DNA of 64,000 bases from Jiangella gansuensis DSM 44835 (GCF_000515395.1 NZ_KI911782.1:5486070-5550069); one strand, 5' to 3'. Positions 1 through 8,596 are shown, counted from the stretch's first letter. A program made the numbers and translations. Notes: generated from the letters alone by a model not told the origin.

Positions 1-900
1 GTCGGCCGCGACCGCCCGCGGGACCAGGTACTCCGACTGCAGCTCCTCGCCGCTGCTCGGCGTGAAATCGAGGCGGAAATGCGGCAGCCGGTCGTACCAC
101 GGTCCGGCCACGCCCAGCTGCGCCGTGCAGTTGACCGCGGGCATGCCGGGCACCGGGTGCCGCGGCCCGTCGGCCAGCCGGGCGTCCATCCAGGTCGGGT
201 CGGGAGCCCAACCGTCGGGCTCGCTGACCCGCCGCTTCACCCAGGAACGGACGGTGGGCGCGGACCAGTCGGTGAAGACGCTGACGCTGTAGGCGGTGGC
301 GAAGATCTCGTCGAACCGCTTCTCCAGCGTCTCGCGGGACAGGCCCTCGTACACCTCCTGGCGCACGTCGAACGCCGGCACCACATCCAGCGTCATCCCG
401 GCGACGATACCCAGGGCGCCCAGCCCGACGACGGCGCCGGCGAAGTCGTCGTCGCCGCGGCGCAGCGTGACCAGGTCGCCGTCGGCGGTCACCAGCTGCA
501 GGGCGGCGACCGCAGCGGCCAGGTTCCCGAGCTCGTCACCGGAGCCGTGGGTCGCGGTGGCGACGGCACCGGCGACGGAGATGTGCGGAAGCGAACCGAG
601 GTTGTGCAGCGCCCAGCCCTGCTCGTGCAACGGGCGGCACAGGTCGCCGTACCGCATGCCGGCGGCCACGGTGACCCTGGCGGCGGCGTCGTCGACCTCG
701 ACGGTGTGCGGCAGCCCCGCGAGCGAGACGAGGTCACCGTCCGTGTCGGCCACCTCGCTGAACGAATGCCGGCTGCCCAGCGCCCGGATCCGGCTGCTTC
801 CGGCGACAACCTCGCGCAGCTCGTCGACGCTGGCCGGCGTGTGGACGCGCCGCGCGCCGTAGGTGATGTTGCCGGCCCAGTTCGTCCGCGGTGCGCTCAC
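1..900 (-). CDS. Alditol (xylitol/sorbitol) oxidase, FAD-dependent, C-terminus outside window
   Basis: About 300 N-terminal residues are present; the gene runs off the left edge. The protein resembles Streptomyces alditol oxidase: it begins NWAGNITYGARRVHTP, followed by GSRHSF at residues 42-47, where His45 corresponds to the histidine that carries covalent FAD in AldO. PHISVAGAVATATHGSG (FAD/PP-loop region) and HPVPGMPAVNCTAQLG follow. Known members are soluble and oxidise the terminal hydroxyl of polyols with O2, giving aldose and H2O2. The start is GTG at 900, the only plausible start in this frame. It is divergent from the methyltransferase at 975, with 74 bp between them. The Gly-to-Arg change in the GS-G-HSF motif is seen in the sequence; its effect is unknown. 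Substrate preference among alditols cannot be read from this part. Confidence 0.88.
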   Translation of the reverse strand, partial: MSAPRTNWAGNITYGARRVHTPASVDELREVVAGSSRIRALGSRHSFSEVADTDGDLVSLAGLPHTVEVDDAAARVTVAAGMRYGDLCRPLHEQGWALHNLGSLPHISVAGAVATATHGSGDELGNLAAAVAALQLVTADGDLVTLRRGDDDFAGAVVGLGALGIVAGMTLDVVPAFDVRQEVYEGLSRETLEKRFDEIFATAYSVSVFTDWSAPTVRSWVKRRVSEPDGWAPDPTWMDARLADGPRHPVPGMPAVNCTAQLGVAGPWYDRLPHFRLDFTPSSGEELQSEYLVPRAVAAD

Positions 901-974
901 AGCCAGCAGCGTACGGCGGCCCCGATCCAGGGGTGGAGCGGGCACGGTCCGGCAGCGTCGAGCAAGATGAGCAG

Positions 975-1637
975 ATGAGGCCGTGGCTGCAGCAATGGAG
1001 TGTCGACCTGGAGACCGAGCGGTCCCCCGACGCCGACGAGGACGTCCACTTCACCCAGAACCTGGCCGAGACGGTCATCGCCGAGTACTCGCTGCCGGGC
1101 CAGGTGGTGCTCGACCCGTTCGCCGGGTTCGGCACCACGCTGGTGGTGGCCGAGCGGATGGGCCGGCACGGCCTGGGGATCGAGCTGCTGCCGGACCGGG
1201 CGGACCTGGTCCGCCGCCGCCTGGACGGCCGCGGTGACGTCATCACCGGCGACGCGCGGCAGGTGGCGGGGCTGGTCGACCGGCCGGTGGACCTCTGCCT
1301 GACGTCGCCGCCCTACATGAGCCGTGCGGACCACCCGGAGAACCCGCTGACCGGATACGAGACCGTCGACGGCGACTACCAGAGCTATCTGGCCGAGCTG
1401 GATGACGTGTTCCGCCAGGTGGCCAAGCTGCTCCGGCCACGCGGCCACCTGGTCGTCAACGTCGGCAACATGGTCGACGACGGCGTGGCCACACTGCTGG
1501 CCTGGGACCTGGGGCAGCTGATCGCCGAGCACCTCACGTTCCGGCAGGAGACGATCCTGTGCTGGGACCAGCAGCCGGAGTGGCTGACGGGTGACTATTG
1601 CCTCATCTACCAGCGCATCGACGACTCTCCCGGCTGA
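975..1637 (+). CDS. Orphan DNA methyltransferase (N4-cytosine/N6-adenine type)
   Basis: A 220-residue protein with the two diagnostic motifs of amino-methyltransferases: the SAM-binding DPFAGFGTTLVVAE (about residues 44-57) and the catalytic TSPPYM (about residues 112-117). The order DPFAG before or after TSPPY defines the subclass; here the SAM motif comes first. Such enzymes transfer methyl from SAM to an exocyclic amino group of adenine or cytosine. I chose ATG 975 because the reading frame upstream (from 891) gives low-complexity sequence overlapping the divergent oxidase. No restriction endonuclease or specificity subunit lies beside it, so it is either a solitary epigenetic methylase or a member of the short SAM-methyltransferase families that act on other substrates. 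Recognition sequence is unknown. Confidence 0.8.
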   Translation: MRPWLQQWSVDLETERSPDADEDVHFTQNLAETVIAEYSLPGQVVLDPFAGFGTTLVVAERMGRHGLGIELLPDRADLVRRRLDGRGDVITGDARQVAGLVDRPVDLCLTSPPYMSRADHPENPLTGYETVDGDYQSYLAELDDVFRQVAKLLRPRGHLVVNVGNMVDDGVATLLAWDLGQLIAEHLTFRQETILCWDQQPEWLTGDYCLIYQRIDDSPG

Positions 1638-1687
1638 TGTTGGTGACCTAGGTTGGTGTCGTAAATCAGCCACACCGGAGGCCCCCT

Positions 1688-1909
1688 ATGTCCGTCACCC
1701 AGATCGACATCGACGACGACGTGCTCGCCGAGGCGATGCGGCTGTCCGGCGCGAAGACGAAGAAGGAAACCGTCAACACCGCGCTGCGCGAGTACGCGGC
1801 TCGCCACCGCCGTATCGAGGCGCTCGAAACGTACGCCGCACTCGCAGCAGGCTGGGACGAGGAGGGCTGGAGGTCTCGCCGCCAGGCCGACAAAGGCCCC
1901 GGCGCGTGA
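1688..1909 (+). CDS. vapB: VapB-type antitoxin
   Basis: 73 residues with the N-terminal ribbon-helix-helix pattern of VapB antitoxins (TQIDIDDDVLAEAMRLSG, then TKKETVNTALREYA) and a C-terminal tail likely to bind the toxin. A GGAGG Shine-Dalgarno lies six bases before ATG 1688, and a -10-like TAGGTT is at 1649-1654. The stop overlaps the GTG start of the toxin reading frame by four bases (GTGA, 1906-1909), the usual translationally coupled arrangement. In intact pairs VapB neutralises the PIN ribonuclease VapC and the complex represses the operon. Here the toxin is frameshifted, so the antitoxin may be an orphan. Confidence 0.85.
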   Translation: MSVTQIDIDDDVLAEAMRLSGAKTKKETVNTALREYAARHRRIEALETYAALAAGWDEEGWRSRRQADKGPGA

Positions 1910-2324
1910 TCCGGTACCTCATCGATTCCTCGGCGCTCTGGCGCATCCTGTGCTCCGATGAGCTCCGTTCGTCGTGGCCGAGGTAGTCACGAGCGGCGCA
2001 GTCGGCTCGTGCGCGGCACAACGCTCGGAGTTCCGCCGCTCCGCCCGCAACGTCGACGAGTACGACCAGATGTCCGCGATGTTCGACGACCTCTATCCCG
2101 AGGTCTCGACGCCCAAGGACGCCTGGCGGTGGATCGAGGCGGCTCAGTACCGAATGCTGCGGAAGGGCGCCCACCAGTCACTGTCGCTCGTCGACCTGTT
2201 GAGCTGCGCCACGGCCACCAAACACGGCCTGGTGGTCCTGCACGACGATGGGGATTTCGTCGCCGCGGCCGCGCACCTGCCGGATGTGCGCCAGCGACGC
2301 GTTCACGACATCCCGGCCGGTTAG
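1906..2324 (+). pseudogene. vapC: VapC PIN-domain toxin disrupted by a one-base frameshift
   Basis: From GTG 1906 the frame reads VIRYLIDSSALWRIL, with the first PIN aspartate at residue 7, and ends at TAG 1984-1986. The rest of a PIN protein continues in the frame that reads AEVVTSGAVGSCA, through NVDEYDQM and SLVDLLSCATATKHGL to GLVVLHDDGDF, ending at TAG 2322-2324. The junction is TCG-TGG followed by CCGAGG near 1977; one extra G (TGG-GCC-GAG-GTA) restores one continuous protein of about 139 residues. Deletion of one G from a GGG run is the simplest explanation. A sequencing error or a rare -1 frameshift at the same place would look identical. All acidic PIN residues seem present across the two pieces, so the decay is recent. 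Confidence 0.8.
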
Positions 2325-2370
2325 CGCCGAGGTGTTGCGGTCAGGTGCCGTCTCCGACGCCCCGTTCACA

Positions 2371-4032
2371 TCAGACCGGCGCATCCGCCCAGGCGCGCAC
2401 GACCTCGTCGAGGACGCCCAGCGGCAGCGCGCCACCGCCGAGCACCACGTCGTGGAAGGCCCGGATGTCGAAGCGGGCACCCAGGGTGGCCTCCGCGGCG
2501 GCGCGGATGCGCTGGATCTCCAGCCGGCCCACCATGTACGCGAGCGCCTGCCCGGGCGCGGAGATGTAGCGGTCGACCTCGGTCTCGATCTCGACCTGAC
2601 TGGTGGCGGTGTTGGCGACCATGAAGTCGACTGCCTGCTGCCGGCTCCAGCCCTTCGCGTGCAGCCCGGTGTCGACCACGAGCCGGCAGGCGCGCAGGGA
2701 GTCCTCGCTGAGCATGCCGAGGCGGGCGACGTCGTCGGAGTACAGGCCCATCTCGTCGGCCAGTCGCTCGGAGTAGAGGCCCCAGCCTTCGATGTAGGCG
2801 GTGGTGCCGGCCAGCCGGCGCAGCAGCGGCAGGTCGGTCAGCTCCTGGGCAATGGTGAGCTGGAAGTGGTGGCCGGGCACGCCCTCGTGGAACGCGACAG
2901 CCTCGGCCGCGTAGCGATCGCGCTTGTCGGCCTCGTAGGTGTTCGCGAAGTAGGTGCCCGGACGGCTGCCGTCCAGTGCCGGCTGCATGTAGTAGGCGCC
3001 CGGAGCGCCGGGAGCCTCGGCCGCGGGCACCGCCTCCACGACGCAGCTCTGCGCGGGCAACCGGCCGAACCACCGCGGCGCCACCTGCTCGGCACGCTGG
3101 ATGGCCGAACGGGCGGCCGCCAGCAGTTCGTCGCCGTTCCTCCAGCGCAGGGAGGGATCGGTGCGCAACCGGCCGAAGATCTCCCCGAGGTCGCCGGTGC
3201 CGAACGCCCGGGCGCCGGCCTGCGCGTACTCGTCGGTCAGGCCGGCGAGCACGTCGAGCCCGGTCTGGTGCAGCTCGTCCGGGGTACGCCGGGTGGTGGT
3301 GTAGCCACGGACCAGCCGGGCGTAATAGTCGTCCCCGCCGGGCAGCCAGGACAGACCCGGGCGGTCGTCGGGGCGGCCGTGCGGGACGACGTCGGCGGCC
3401 AGTGCGTCGCGGTAGCGGCCCACGGCCGGGTAGACGACGTCGGCGAGCAGCCGCTCGCGCTCGGCCCGGAACGCGGCGACGTCGACACCGCTACCGGGCG
3501 CCGGGTCGGGTCGGCGCAGTGGGTCGGCGAGGTACCGGTCGAAGTGGCGGACCATCGCCTCGGCAAGCCGGCGCACGGGCAGCCGGCCGGCGGCGATGCC
3601 GGCGCGGTGCCGCTCGGCGATCGCGCTGAACAGCGCCGGCAGGCCGGCCAGCCGAGTCAGGTAGCCGTCGGCGTGCGCCTGCTCGGTGATACCGATCATC
3701 GGCAACTCCGAGAGCATGCCGATGGCGGGAGCGAAGAACGAGTCGGTGACCGTGTACTCGACACCGCGGGCGGCCAGCTGGTCCCGCTCGATCTCCAGCT
3801 GCTGGAGCACCACGGAGCGGGTGACCTGGTCGGCCGCGTCGAGACCGGCCGGGTCGACCGCTCGCGCCGCGGCGTGGAGTTCGGCGAAGCGGCGGTCGGC
3901 CGCGTCCTCACCCTCCTCGCTGTAGTCGGGCAACCGATCCTCGCGGTCGCGGACTCCCAGCAGCGACGCCTCGACGGGAGCGACGTCGAGCATGGCGTCC
4001 AGGACGTCGTCGGCAAGCTGAGCGATGGTCAT
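2371..4032 (-). CDS. DUF885-family metallopeptidase-like protein
   Basis: 553 residues, the normal size for DUF885 proteins. The family signature FHEGVPGHHFQ, a presumed zinc site, lies in the C-terminal third, followed by AYIEGWGLYSERLADEMG, also characteristic. No signal peptide or membrane segment is visible, so it is probably cytoplasmic. The family is annotated as a putative carboxypeptidase; the substrate is unknown. ATG 4032 is preferred over GTG 4044 because GGGAG stands at the right distance in front of the ATG. The gene converges on the vapC remnant with 46 bp between them and lies 53 bp downstream of the MFS gene on the same strand. Confidence 0.82.
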   Translation of the reverse strand: MTIAQLADDVLDAMLDVAPVEASLLGVRDREDRLPDYSEEGEDAADRRFAELHAAARAVDPAGLDAADQVTRSVVLQQLEIERDQLAARGVEYTVTDSFFAPAIGMLSELPMIGITEQAHADGYLTRLAGLPALFSAIAERHRAGIAAGRLPVRRLAEAMVRHFDRYLADPLRRPDPAPGSGVDVAAFRAERERLLADVVYPAVGRYRDALAADVVPHGRPDDRPGLSWLPGGDDYYARLVRGYTTTRRTPDELHQTGLDVLAGLTDEYAQAGARAFGTGDLGEIFGRLRTDPSLRWRNGDELLAAARSAIQRAEQVAPRWFGRLPAQSCVVEAVPAAEAPGAPGAYYMQPALDGSRPGTYFANTYEADKRDRYAAEAVAFHEGVPGHHFQLTIAQELTDLPLLRRLAGTTAYIEGWGLYSERLADEMGLYSDDVARLGMLSEDSLRACRLVVDTGLHAKGWSRQQAVDFMVANTATSQVEIETEVDRYISAPGQALAYMVGRLEIQRIRAAAEATLGARFDIRAFHDVVLGGGALPLGVLDEVVRAWADAPV

Positions 4033-4097
4033 GCGGTCTCCCACGTGAGTCGGCCACGTGCCACGACCGTATCGGTCCCGACCGACATGGCGACCGC

Positions 4098-5606
4098 TCA
4101 GGCACGCCGCCGCGGCCGCGCGGCCACCAGCACTGCGAGTACCGCCGCGAGCACCGCGCTCACCGTCGCCGCCACACCGATGCCGGACACGAACGCGTCC
4201 CGCGCCGCCGCCAGCATCGCGGCACCCTCGGCGGCCGGAAGTTCGCCGGCGGCGGCGACCGCCTCGCCCAGGGTCTCGCGCGCACCCTCGGGCACCGGAT
4301 GGCCGGCCAGTTCACCGCGGTACACCGCGGCGACGATGCTGCCGAGGACAGCGATGCCGAGCGCACCGCCCAGCTGTGGTGCCATGGACGACAACGCAGC
4401 CGCCGCGCCGGCCCGGTGTGGTGGTGCCGCGCCGACGACCTGGTCGGTGGCGAGTGCCATCATGGGGCCGAGCCCCGCCGAGACGATCACCGAGCCGGTT
4501 ACCAGCAGGCCCAGCCCGGAGTCCGCCCTCAGCTGGGTCAACACCGCGAACCCCACCGCCGACACCGCCAAACCGGTCCCGATGACGACCCCGGGCCGGA
4601 TCCGTCGCACCAGCCGCGGTGCCAACAGCGACCCGGCGATCACCCCGAGCGCCGACGGCGCTGTGTACAGCCCCGCGTCCAGCGGAGACAGGCCGCGGAC
4701 CAGTTGCAGGTGCTGGGCGATGTAGTAGTTCGCGCCCCAGAGCACGAAGATCCCCACCGCCAGGGTGGCCACGGCGACGGCGAACCCGGGCGCGCGGAAC
4801 AGGGTCACATCGACGACGGGGTCGGCCAGCGAGCGTTGCCTGCGCAGGAACGCCAGGCCGATCGCCAGCCCGGCCACGACCGCGATCAACGGTGTCACCC
4901 CCATGCCGTGGGCGGCGATCTCCTTCAGCCCGTAGACCAGGAGCAGGACGGCCCCCAGCGACAGCACGACGCTGGCGAGGTCGAGCCGTCCGACAGCGGC
5001 GGGACGGTACTCCGGCAGCAGGGCCGGACCGAGCACGAGGATGAGCACCATCACCGGCACCCCGAGCAGGAAGACCGAGCCCCACCAGTAGCGCTCGAGC
5101 AACGCACCACCGACGAGCGGACCGATGGCGGTGCCGCCGGACACGCTCGCGATGACGATGCCGACGGCGACCGCGCGTTGCCGGGCGTCGCGGAACATCG
5201 TCGCCGTCAGCGAGAGCGTCGACGGCATGAGGGTGGCGCCGGCGACGCCGAGCAGCGCCCGGACGGCGATCAGTGCCTCGGCGGTGGGTGCGTAGGCGGC
5301 TACCACTGACGCAACGCCGTACGCGGCGGACCCGATCATCAGCAGTCGCCGCCTGCCGATGCGGTCACCGAGGGAACCCATCGCCAGCATCGAGCCGGCC
5401 AACAGGAATGCATAGACGTCGACGATCCATAGCAACTGTGCACCGCTAGGGGCGAGATCGGCTCCGATGGCCGGCAGTGCCAGGTGCGTGACGGTCAGCT
5501 CGAGGGAGGCGAGCAGCGCTACGACGCAGAGTACGGCTAGGCCGGCCCAGGTTCGGCTGCCGGCGCGTTCGGACACGGGCGAGGTATCAGGCGGGGTCTC
5601 GGTCAC
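4098..5606 (-). CDS. MFS drug exporter, DHA2 (14-TM, EmrB/QacA-like) type
   Basis: 502 residues with about 14 hydrophobic segments. The motif-A loop GSLGDRIGRRRLLMIG follows the second segment, and motif C (GVASVVAAYAPTAEAL region onward, with SGGTAIGPLVGG) is consistent with a proton-antiporter exporter. WIVDVYAFLLAGSMLAMG is typical of the SmvA/QacA group, which exports cationic drugs and dyes across the inner membrane. Translation starts at GTG 5606; no Shine-Dalgarno is visible, and a -10-like hexamer ends seven bases before it, so the mRNA is probably leaderless. A MerR/SoxR-type promoter lies directly upstream. No MerR gene is in the window, so the regulator acts in trans. Confidence 0.86.
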   Translation of the reverse strand: MTETPPDTSPVSERAGSRTWAGLAVLCVVALLASLELTVTHLALPAIGADLAPSGAQLLWIVDVYAFLLAGSMLAMGSLGDRIGRRRLLMIGSAAYGVASVVAAYAPTAEALIAVRALLGVAGATLMPSTLSLTATMFRDARQRAVAVGIVIASVSGGTAIGPLVGGALLERYWWGSVFLLGVPVMVLILVLGPALLPEYRPAAVGRLDLASVVLSLGAVLLLVYGLKEIAAHGMGVTPLIAVVAGLAIGLAFLRRQRSLADPVVDVTLFRAPGFAVAVATLAVGIFVLWGANYYIAQHLQLVRGLSPLDAGLYTAPSALGVIAGSLLAPRLVRRIRPGVVIGTGLAVSAVGFAVLTQLRADSGLGLLVTGSVIVSAGLGPMMALATDQVVGAAPPHRAGAAAALSSMAPQLGGALGIAVLGSIVAAVYRGELAGHPVPEGARETLGEAVAAAGELPAAEGAAMLAAARDAFVSGIGVAATVSAVLAAVLAVLVAARPRRRA

Positions 5607-5613
5607 GGCACCG

Positions 5614-5645
5614 AGGATGTAATCTCAACCATGCTTGAGGTCAAG
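5614..5645 (-). promoter_or_regulatory. MerR/SoxR-type promoter-operator of the MFS exporter
   Basis: On the minus strand a -35 TTGACC (5644-5639) is separated by 19 bp from a -10 CATCCT (5619-5614). The overlong spacer contains an inverted repeat of 6-bp arms and 6-bp centre (5640-5623: CCTCAA, GCATGG, TTGAGA), one mismatch from the SoxR-box half-sites CCTCAA/TTGAGG. A 19-bp spacer with the operator inside it is the hallmark of MerR-family activation by DNA untwisting. The -10 ends exactly seven bases before GTG 5606. The geometry is identical to the site at 16376-16406. Confidence 0.72.
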
Positions 5646-5685
5646 TTCCGGTCTGCTTTCGCCGCGACCGGGTATCGCTGGGGAC

Positions 5686-6174
5686 ATGACGCATCAGCCA
5701 GCATCGGCCGACGGCCTCCCCACCGCTCCCGACGGCGTCGACCCGGCCACCGTCGATGCGGTCGGCAAGCTCACCGAGGCGCTGGAGACGGTGGAGGTTG
5801 CCCGCGGGTACCTCTACGCCTTCCACCAGCTGACCGGTTCCGCGGACTTCACGCTCGGTGACGCTGTCGACGCGCTGCGGGCGGCCGGCCACCACGAGTT
5901 CGGGGACCGGCTCGAGCGCGAGCTGGTCGGCCGCAACGTCCTACCGGGCCGCTGGACGTTCCAGGTGGTCGAGGAGTACGACGACACCTACTACCAGCCG
6001 TTCCGCGACCTCGAACGGGCCGGGCGGGACCTCGTCGGTGGCCGTCGGCACCTGCACGAGGTGGAACTCAAGCGCCGCCGCCGCACGCCGGGCGAGCCTG
6101 GACACGAAGCGGTACCGGACGAGCCGGCGGCCGGTTCCGGCCGCCCGGCGACCGACAGGACAGCACCGTCCTGA
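5686..6174 (+). CDS. Conserved actinobacterial hypothetical protein
   Basis: 162 residues, soluble, no signal or TM segment. I recognise the type from other actinomycetes (core VARGYLYAFHQLTGSADFTLG, RELVGRNVLPGRWTFQVVEE-YDD-YY, then a basic RHLHEVELKRRRRTPGEPGHEA) but know of no function. The middle is predicted helical; the C-terminal 30 residues are Pro/Ala/Arg-rich. ATG 5686 is chosen because the upstream extension would run through the MFS promoter. The next gene starts one base after its stop, so the two are probably co-transcribed. Confidence 0.7.
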   Translation: MTHQPASADGLPTAPDGVDPATVDAVGKLTEALETVEVARGYLYAFHQLTGSADFTLGDAVDALRAAGHHEFGDRLERELVGRNVLPGRWTFQVVEEYDDTYYQPFRDLERAGRDLVGGRRHLHEVELKRRRRTPGEPGHEAVPDEPAAGSGRPATDRTAPS

Positions 6175-6175
6175 C

Positions 6176-6643
6176 GTGCAGACGTTCCTGCCCTACCCGG
6201 ACTTCACGGCCTCTGCCCGGGTCTTGGACCAGCGGCGGCTCGGCCGGCAACGGGTGGAGGCGTTGCAGCTGCTGAGGGCGATCACCTGGCCCGGCTACGG
6301 CTGGCGGCACCATCCGGCAGCACACATGTGGGCCGGGTACGAGGAGGCGCTGGCCCGCTACGGCCTGACCGTCTGCGCGCACTGGCGATCGCTCGGCCAC
6401 CGCGACACCTGCGCCGCGACCATCGCGACCGACCTGGCGGCCGCCACCGGCCTCACGACGGCGCGTACCCAGCCCGAGCTCGCCGCGGCCGGCGAGCTGC
6501 CGCCCTGGCTCGGCGGCCGGGAGTTCCACCGGTCCCACCGGTCCGCGCTGCTGCGCAAGGATCCCGGCCACTACGGCCGATGGTTCACCGACGTCCCGCC
6601 CGATCTGCCCTACGTCTGGCCAGCCTCCGACCGGCCCCGATAG
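6176..6643 (+). CDS. MSMEG_6728-type protein (pyrimidine-dimer DNA glycosylase fold)
   Basis: 155 residues beginning MQTFLPYPDFTASARVLDQRRLGRQRVEALQLLRA, the signature of the MSMEG_6728/Pyr_excise family, named after phage T4 endonuclease V. WPGYGWRHHPAAHMWAGYEEAL and FHRSHRSALLRKDPGHYG complete the family pattern. T4 DenV cleaves the glycosyl bond at UV dimers, but the actinobacterial family has not, to my knowledge, been shown to do so. GTG 6176 starts one base after the preceding stop (6174). No Shine-Dalgarno is evident, so translation probably depends on the upstream gene. Confidence 0.75.
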   Translation: MQTFLPYPDFTASARVLDQRRLGRQRVEALQLLRAITWPGYGWRHHPAAHMWAGYEEALARYGLTVCAHWRSLGHRDTCAATIATDLAAATGLTTARTQPELAAAGELPPWLGGREFHRSHRSALLRKDPGHYGRWFTDVPPDLPYVWPASDRPR

Positions 6644-6751
6644 GGCTTCGTGCTGCTGTGGCGACGACTGGCGCGCCGTGATCACACCGCTGACAGCAGA
6701 TCGCTCTCGAGAGTGAAGACCCCGGCCCGGCCGGAGCTCGATACTTGAGCG

Positions 6752-7900
6752 ATGACGCGAATCGGCGAGGCCGGCAGGCGGCTGGCGGAGCGCACACGGG
6801 AGCTGCCCGCGATCGTCGTCGACGCCGCGATCGTCGCCGCATGCTGGCTCTACGTCCTGGCCGACGCCGGGGTCGCCGACCGCCTCACCTGGTGGGTGCC
6901 GGCGGCGGCCGGCCTCAACGTGCTGCCGCTGCTGTGGCGGCGGCGGTATCCGTTCGCGGTCGCCGCCATCACCGGGACCACGACCACCTGGTTGGCGATG
7001 ACGGACGTGCTCAGCGATGTGCCGGCCGCTCAGCTGGTGGCCACATACACGTTCGCCGCCTTGTCGCCGCCGATGAAGCGGCTGATCGCGGCGGCCGCGA
7101 CCATCGCGGGCATCACGGTGTCGATCCTGGTGCCGCGGGACGAGGCGCTCAATCTCGGCGTCGTGGGCATCCTGTTCGCCGTCGCGTACGCGCTCGGCAC
7201 CTCCGCGCGGGCCCGCCGCAACCGGATCGAACTGCTGGAGGAGCGCGAGCTGCGGCTCACCCGCGAACAGGAGACCGCGGCGGTGCGGGAGCGCCAGCGC
7301 ATCGCCCGCGAGATGCACGATATCCTGGCCCACGCGATGAGCCTGGTCGCCGTCCAGGCGGAGGCCGGACCGGTGGTGGTGCGCAGCGACCCCGACAAGG
7401 CCGCCGCCATGTTCGACACCATCGCCGCCACCTCCCGCGATGCACTGTCCCAGTTGCGCCGCACACTGGGGGTGCTGCGAGCCGACGAGGCGGAGCGGGA
7501 GCCACCGCCGGGTATCGACGCCGTGCCCGGGTTGATCGAGAGGGTCCGGTCCGCCGGCCTGGCGGCCGGCTTCACCCAGGACGGGCGGCCGCGGCCGTTG
7601 CCGCCGGACCTCGCCGCCACCGTCTACCGCATCGTCCAGGAGTCGCTCACCAACGCCGTCAAGCACGCCGCGGCCGACCGCGTCGACGTCCGGTTCACGT
7701 GGTCGGCCGGCGCGCTGCGACTGGAGGTCACCGACGACGGACGGGGCCCCGGACAGGCCTCGTCGCCCGGGCCGAACCGCGGCGGACACGGTCTGACCGG
7801 GATGCGCGAACGGGTGGCCGCGGCCGGTGGCAGTCTCGACGTCGGGCCCGGCCCGGACGGTACGGGCTTTCGCGTGATGGCCACCGTGCCCTTAGATTGA
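6752..7900 (+). CDS. Two-component sensor histidine kinase (NarL/DesK class)
   Basis: 382 residues. About five hydrophobic segments occupy residues 25-155, then a HisKA_3 dimerisation helix with RIAREMHDILAHAMSL (phospho-acceptor His189), and a HATPase domain with ESLTNAVKHA (N box) and DDGRGPG (G box). The short loops between TM segments suggest a membrane or intramembrane signal. ATG 6752 has no Shine-Dalgarno; GATACT (6740-6745) ends six bases before it, a likely leaderless -10. The penultimate sense codon is TTA (7892-7894), very rare in such GC-rich genomes and read by bldA in Streptomyces. It overlaps a possible -10 for the next gene. The partner is the response regulator three bases downstream. 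Confidence 0.9.
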   Translation: MTRIGEAGRRLAERTRELPAIVVDAAIVAACWLYVLADAGVADRLTWWVPAAAGLNVLPLLWRRRYPFAVAAITGTTTTWLAMTDVLSDVPAAQLVATYTFAALSPPMKRLIAAAATIAGITVSILVPRDEALNLGVVGILFAVAYALGTSARARRNRIELLEERELRLTREQETAAVRERQRIAREMHDILAHAMSLVAVQAEAGPVVVRSDPDKAAAMFDTIAATSRDALSQLRRTLGVLRADEAEREPPPGIDAVPGLIERVRSAGLAAGFTQDGRPRPLPPDLAATVYRIVQESLTNAVKHAAADRVDVRFTWSAGALRLEVTDDGRGPGQASSPGPNRGGHGLTGMRERVAAAGGSLDVGPGPDGTGFRVMATVPLD

Positions 7901-7903
7901 CCC

Positions 7904-8596
7904 GTGCCCGAACCCATCCGCGTGCTGATCGCCGACGACCAAGCCCTGGTGCGCGACGGTTTCTCGATGATCCTCGGCGCGCAACCGGACCTCGTCGTCG
8001 TCGGTGAGGCCGCGGACGGCGCCCAGGCGATCCGGATGGCCGCCGAGCTGCGCCCGGACGTCGTCCTCATGGATGTGCGGATGCCCGACGTCGACGGTAT
8101 CGAGGCCACCACGGCGATCTGCCGCGACACCGCCGCCAAGGTGCTGGTCCTCACCACGTTCGACATCGACGAGTACGTCTACGACGCGTTGCGGGCCGGT
8201 GCCAGCGGGTTCCTGCTCAAGGACATGCGCCGCGACGAGCTCGTCGACGCGGTCCGCGTGGTGGCGGGCGGCGACGCCCTGTTGGCCCCGTCGGTCACCC
8301 GCCGGCTGATCGCGGACGTCGTCGGCCGGTCCCGGACGGCGACCGGCTCCGGCACAGCGCCCCGCCGGGACGACCGCCGGCTCGACGCACTCACCGCTCG
8401 TGAGACGGAGACGCTGCGCCAGGTCGCACGCGGGCTGTCCAATGCCGAGATCGCCGCCGAGCTGTTCGTCACCGAACACACCGTGAAGACGCACGTCAGC
8501 AGCGTGCTCAGCAAGCTGCAGCTGCGCGACCGAGTGCAGGCCGTGGTGCTGGCCTACGAGTCCGGGCTGGTCCAGCCGGGCGAGCCGCACACCTGA
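7904..8596 (+). CDS. NarL/LuxR-type response regulator
   Basis: 230 residues: receiver domain with DD acidic pair (residues 10-11), phospho-acceptor Asp57 in VVLMDVRMP, and Lys in FLLKDMR; then a LuxR-type helix-turn-helix (LTARETETLRQVARGLSNAEIAAELFVTEHTVKTHV, given here in part) at about residues 160-215. It is the cognate partner of the kinase at 6752 by adjacency. GTG 7904 follows TAGATT (7893-7898) by five bases, so a second, internal leaderless promoter is possible. The MMPL exporter 140 bp downstream is the most likely target gene, by proximity only. Confidence 0.9.
   Translation: MPEPIRVLIADDQALVRDGFSMILGAQPDLVVVGEAADGAQAIRMAAELRPDVVLMDVRMPDVDGIEATTAICRDTAAKVLVLTTFDIDEYVYDALRAGASGFLLKDMRRDELVDAVRVVAGGDALLAPSVTRRLIADVVGRSRTATGSGTAPRRDDRRLDALTARETETLRQVARGLSNAEIAAELFVTEHTVKTHVSSVLSKLQLRDRVQAVVLAYESGLVQPGEPHT

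Noticed and set aside
975-1637. Restriction-modification system
   Set aside because: No endonuclease or specificity gene lies within several kb; only the methyltransferase is present.
1906-2324. Programmed -1 frameshift in vapC
   Set aside because: No slippery heptamer or downstream pseudoknot is apparent, and VapC genes are not known to use frameshifting; a deletion is simpler.
2248-4725. Plus-strand open frame of 825 codons
   Set aside because: It is antisense to the DUF885 and MFS genes, which carry clear family motifs; its translation is Gly/Arg/Val/Asp/His-rich with no domain, as expected of a GC-rich shadow frame.
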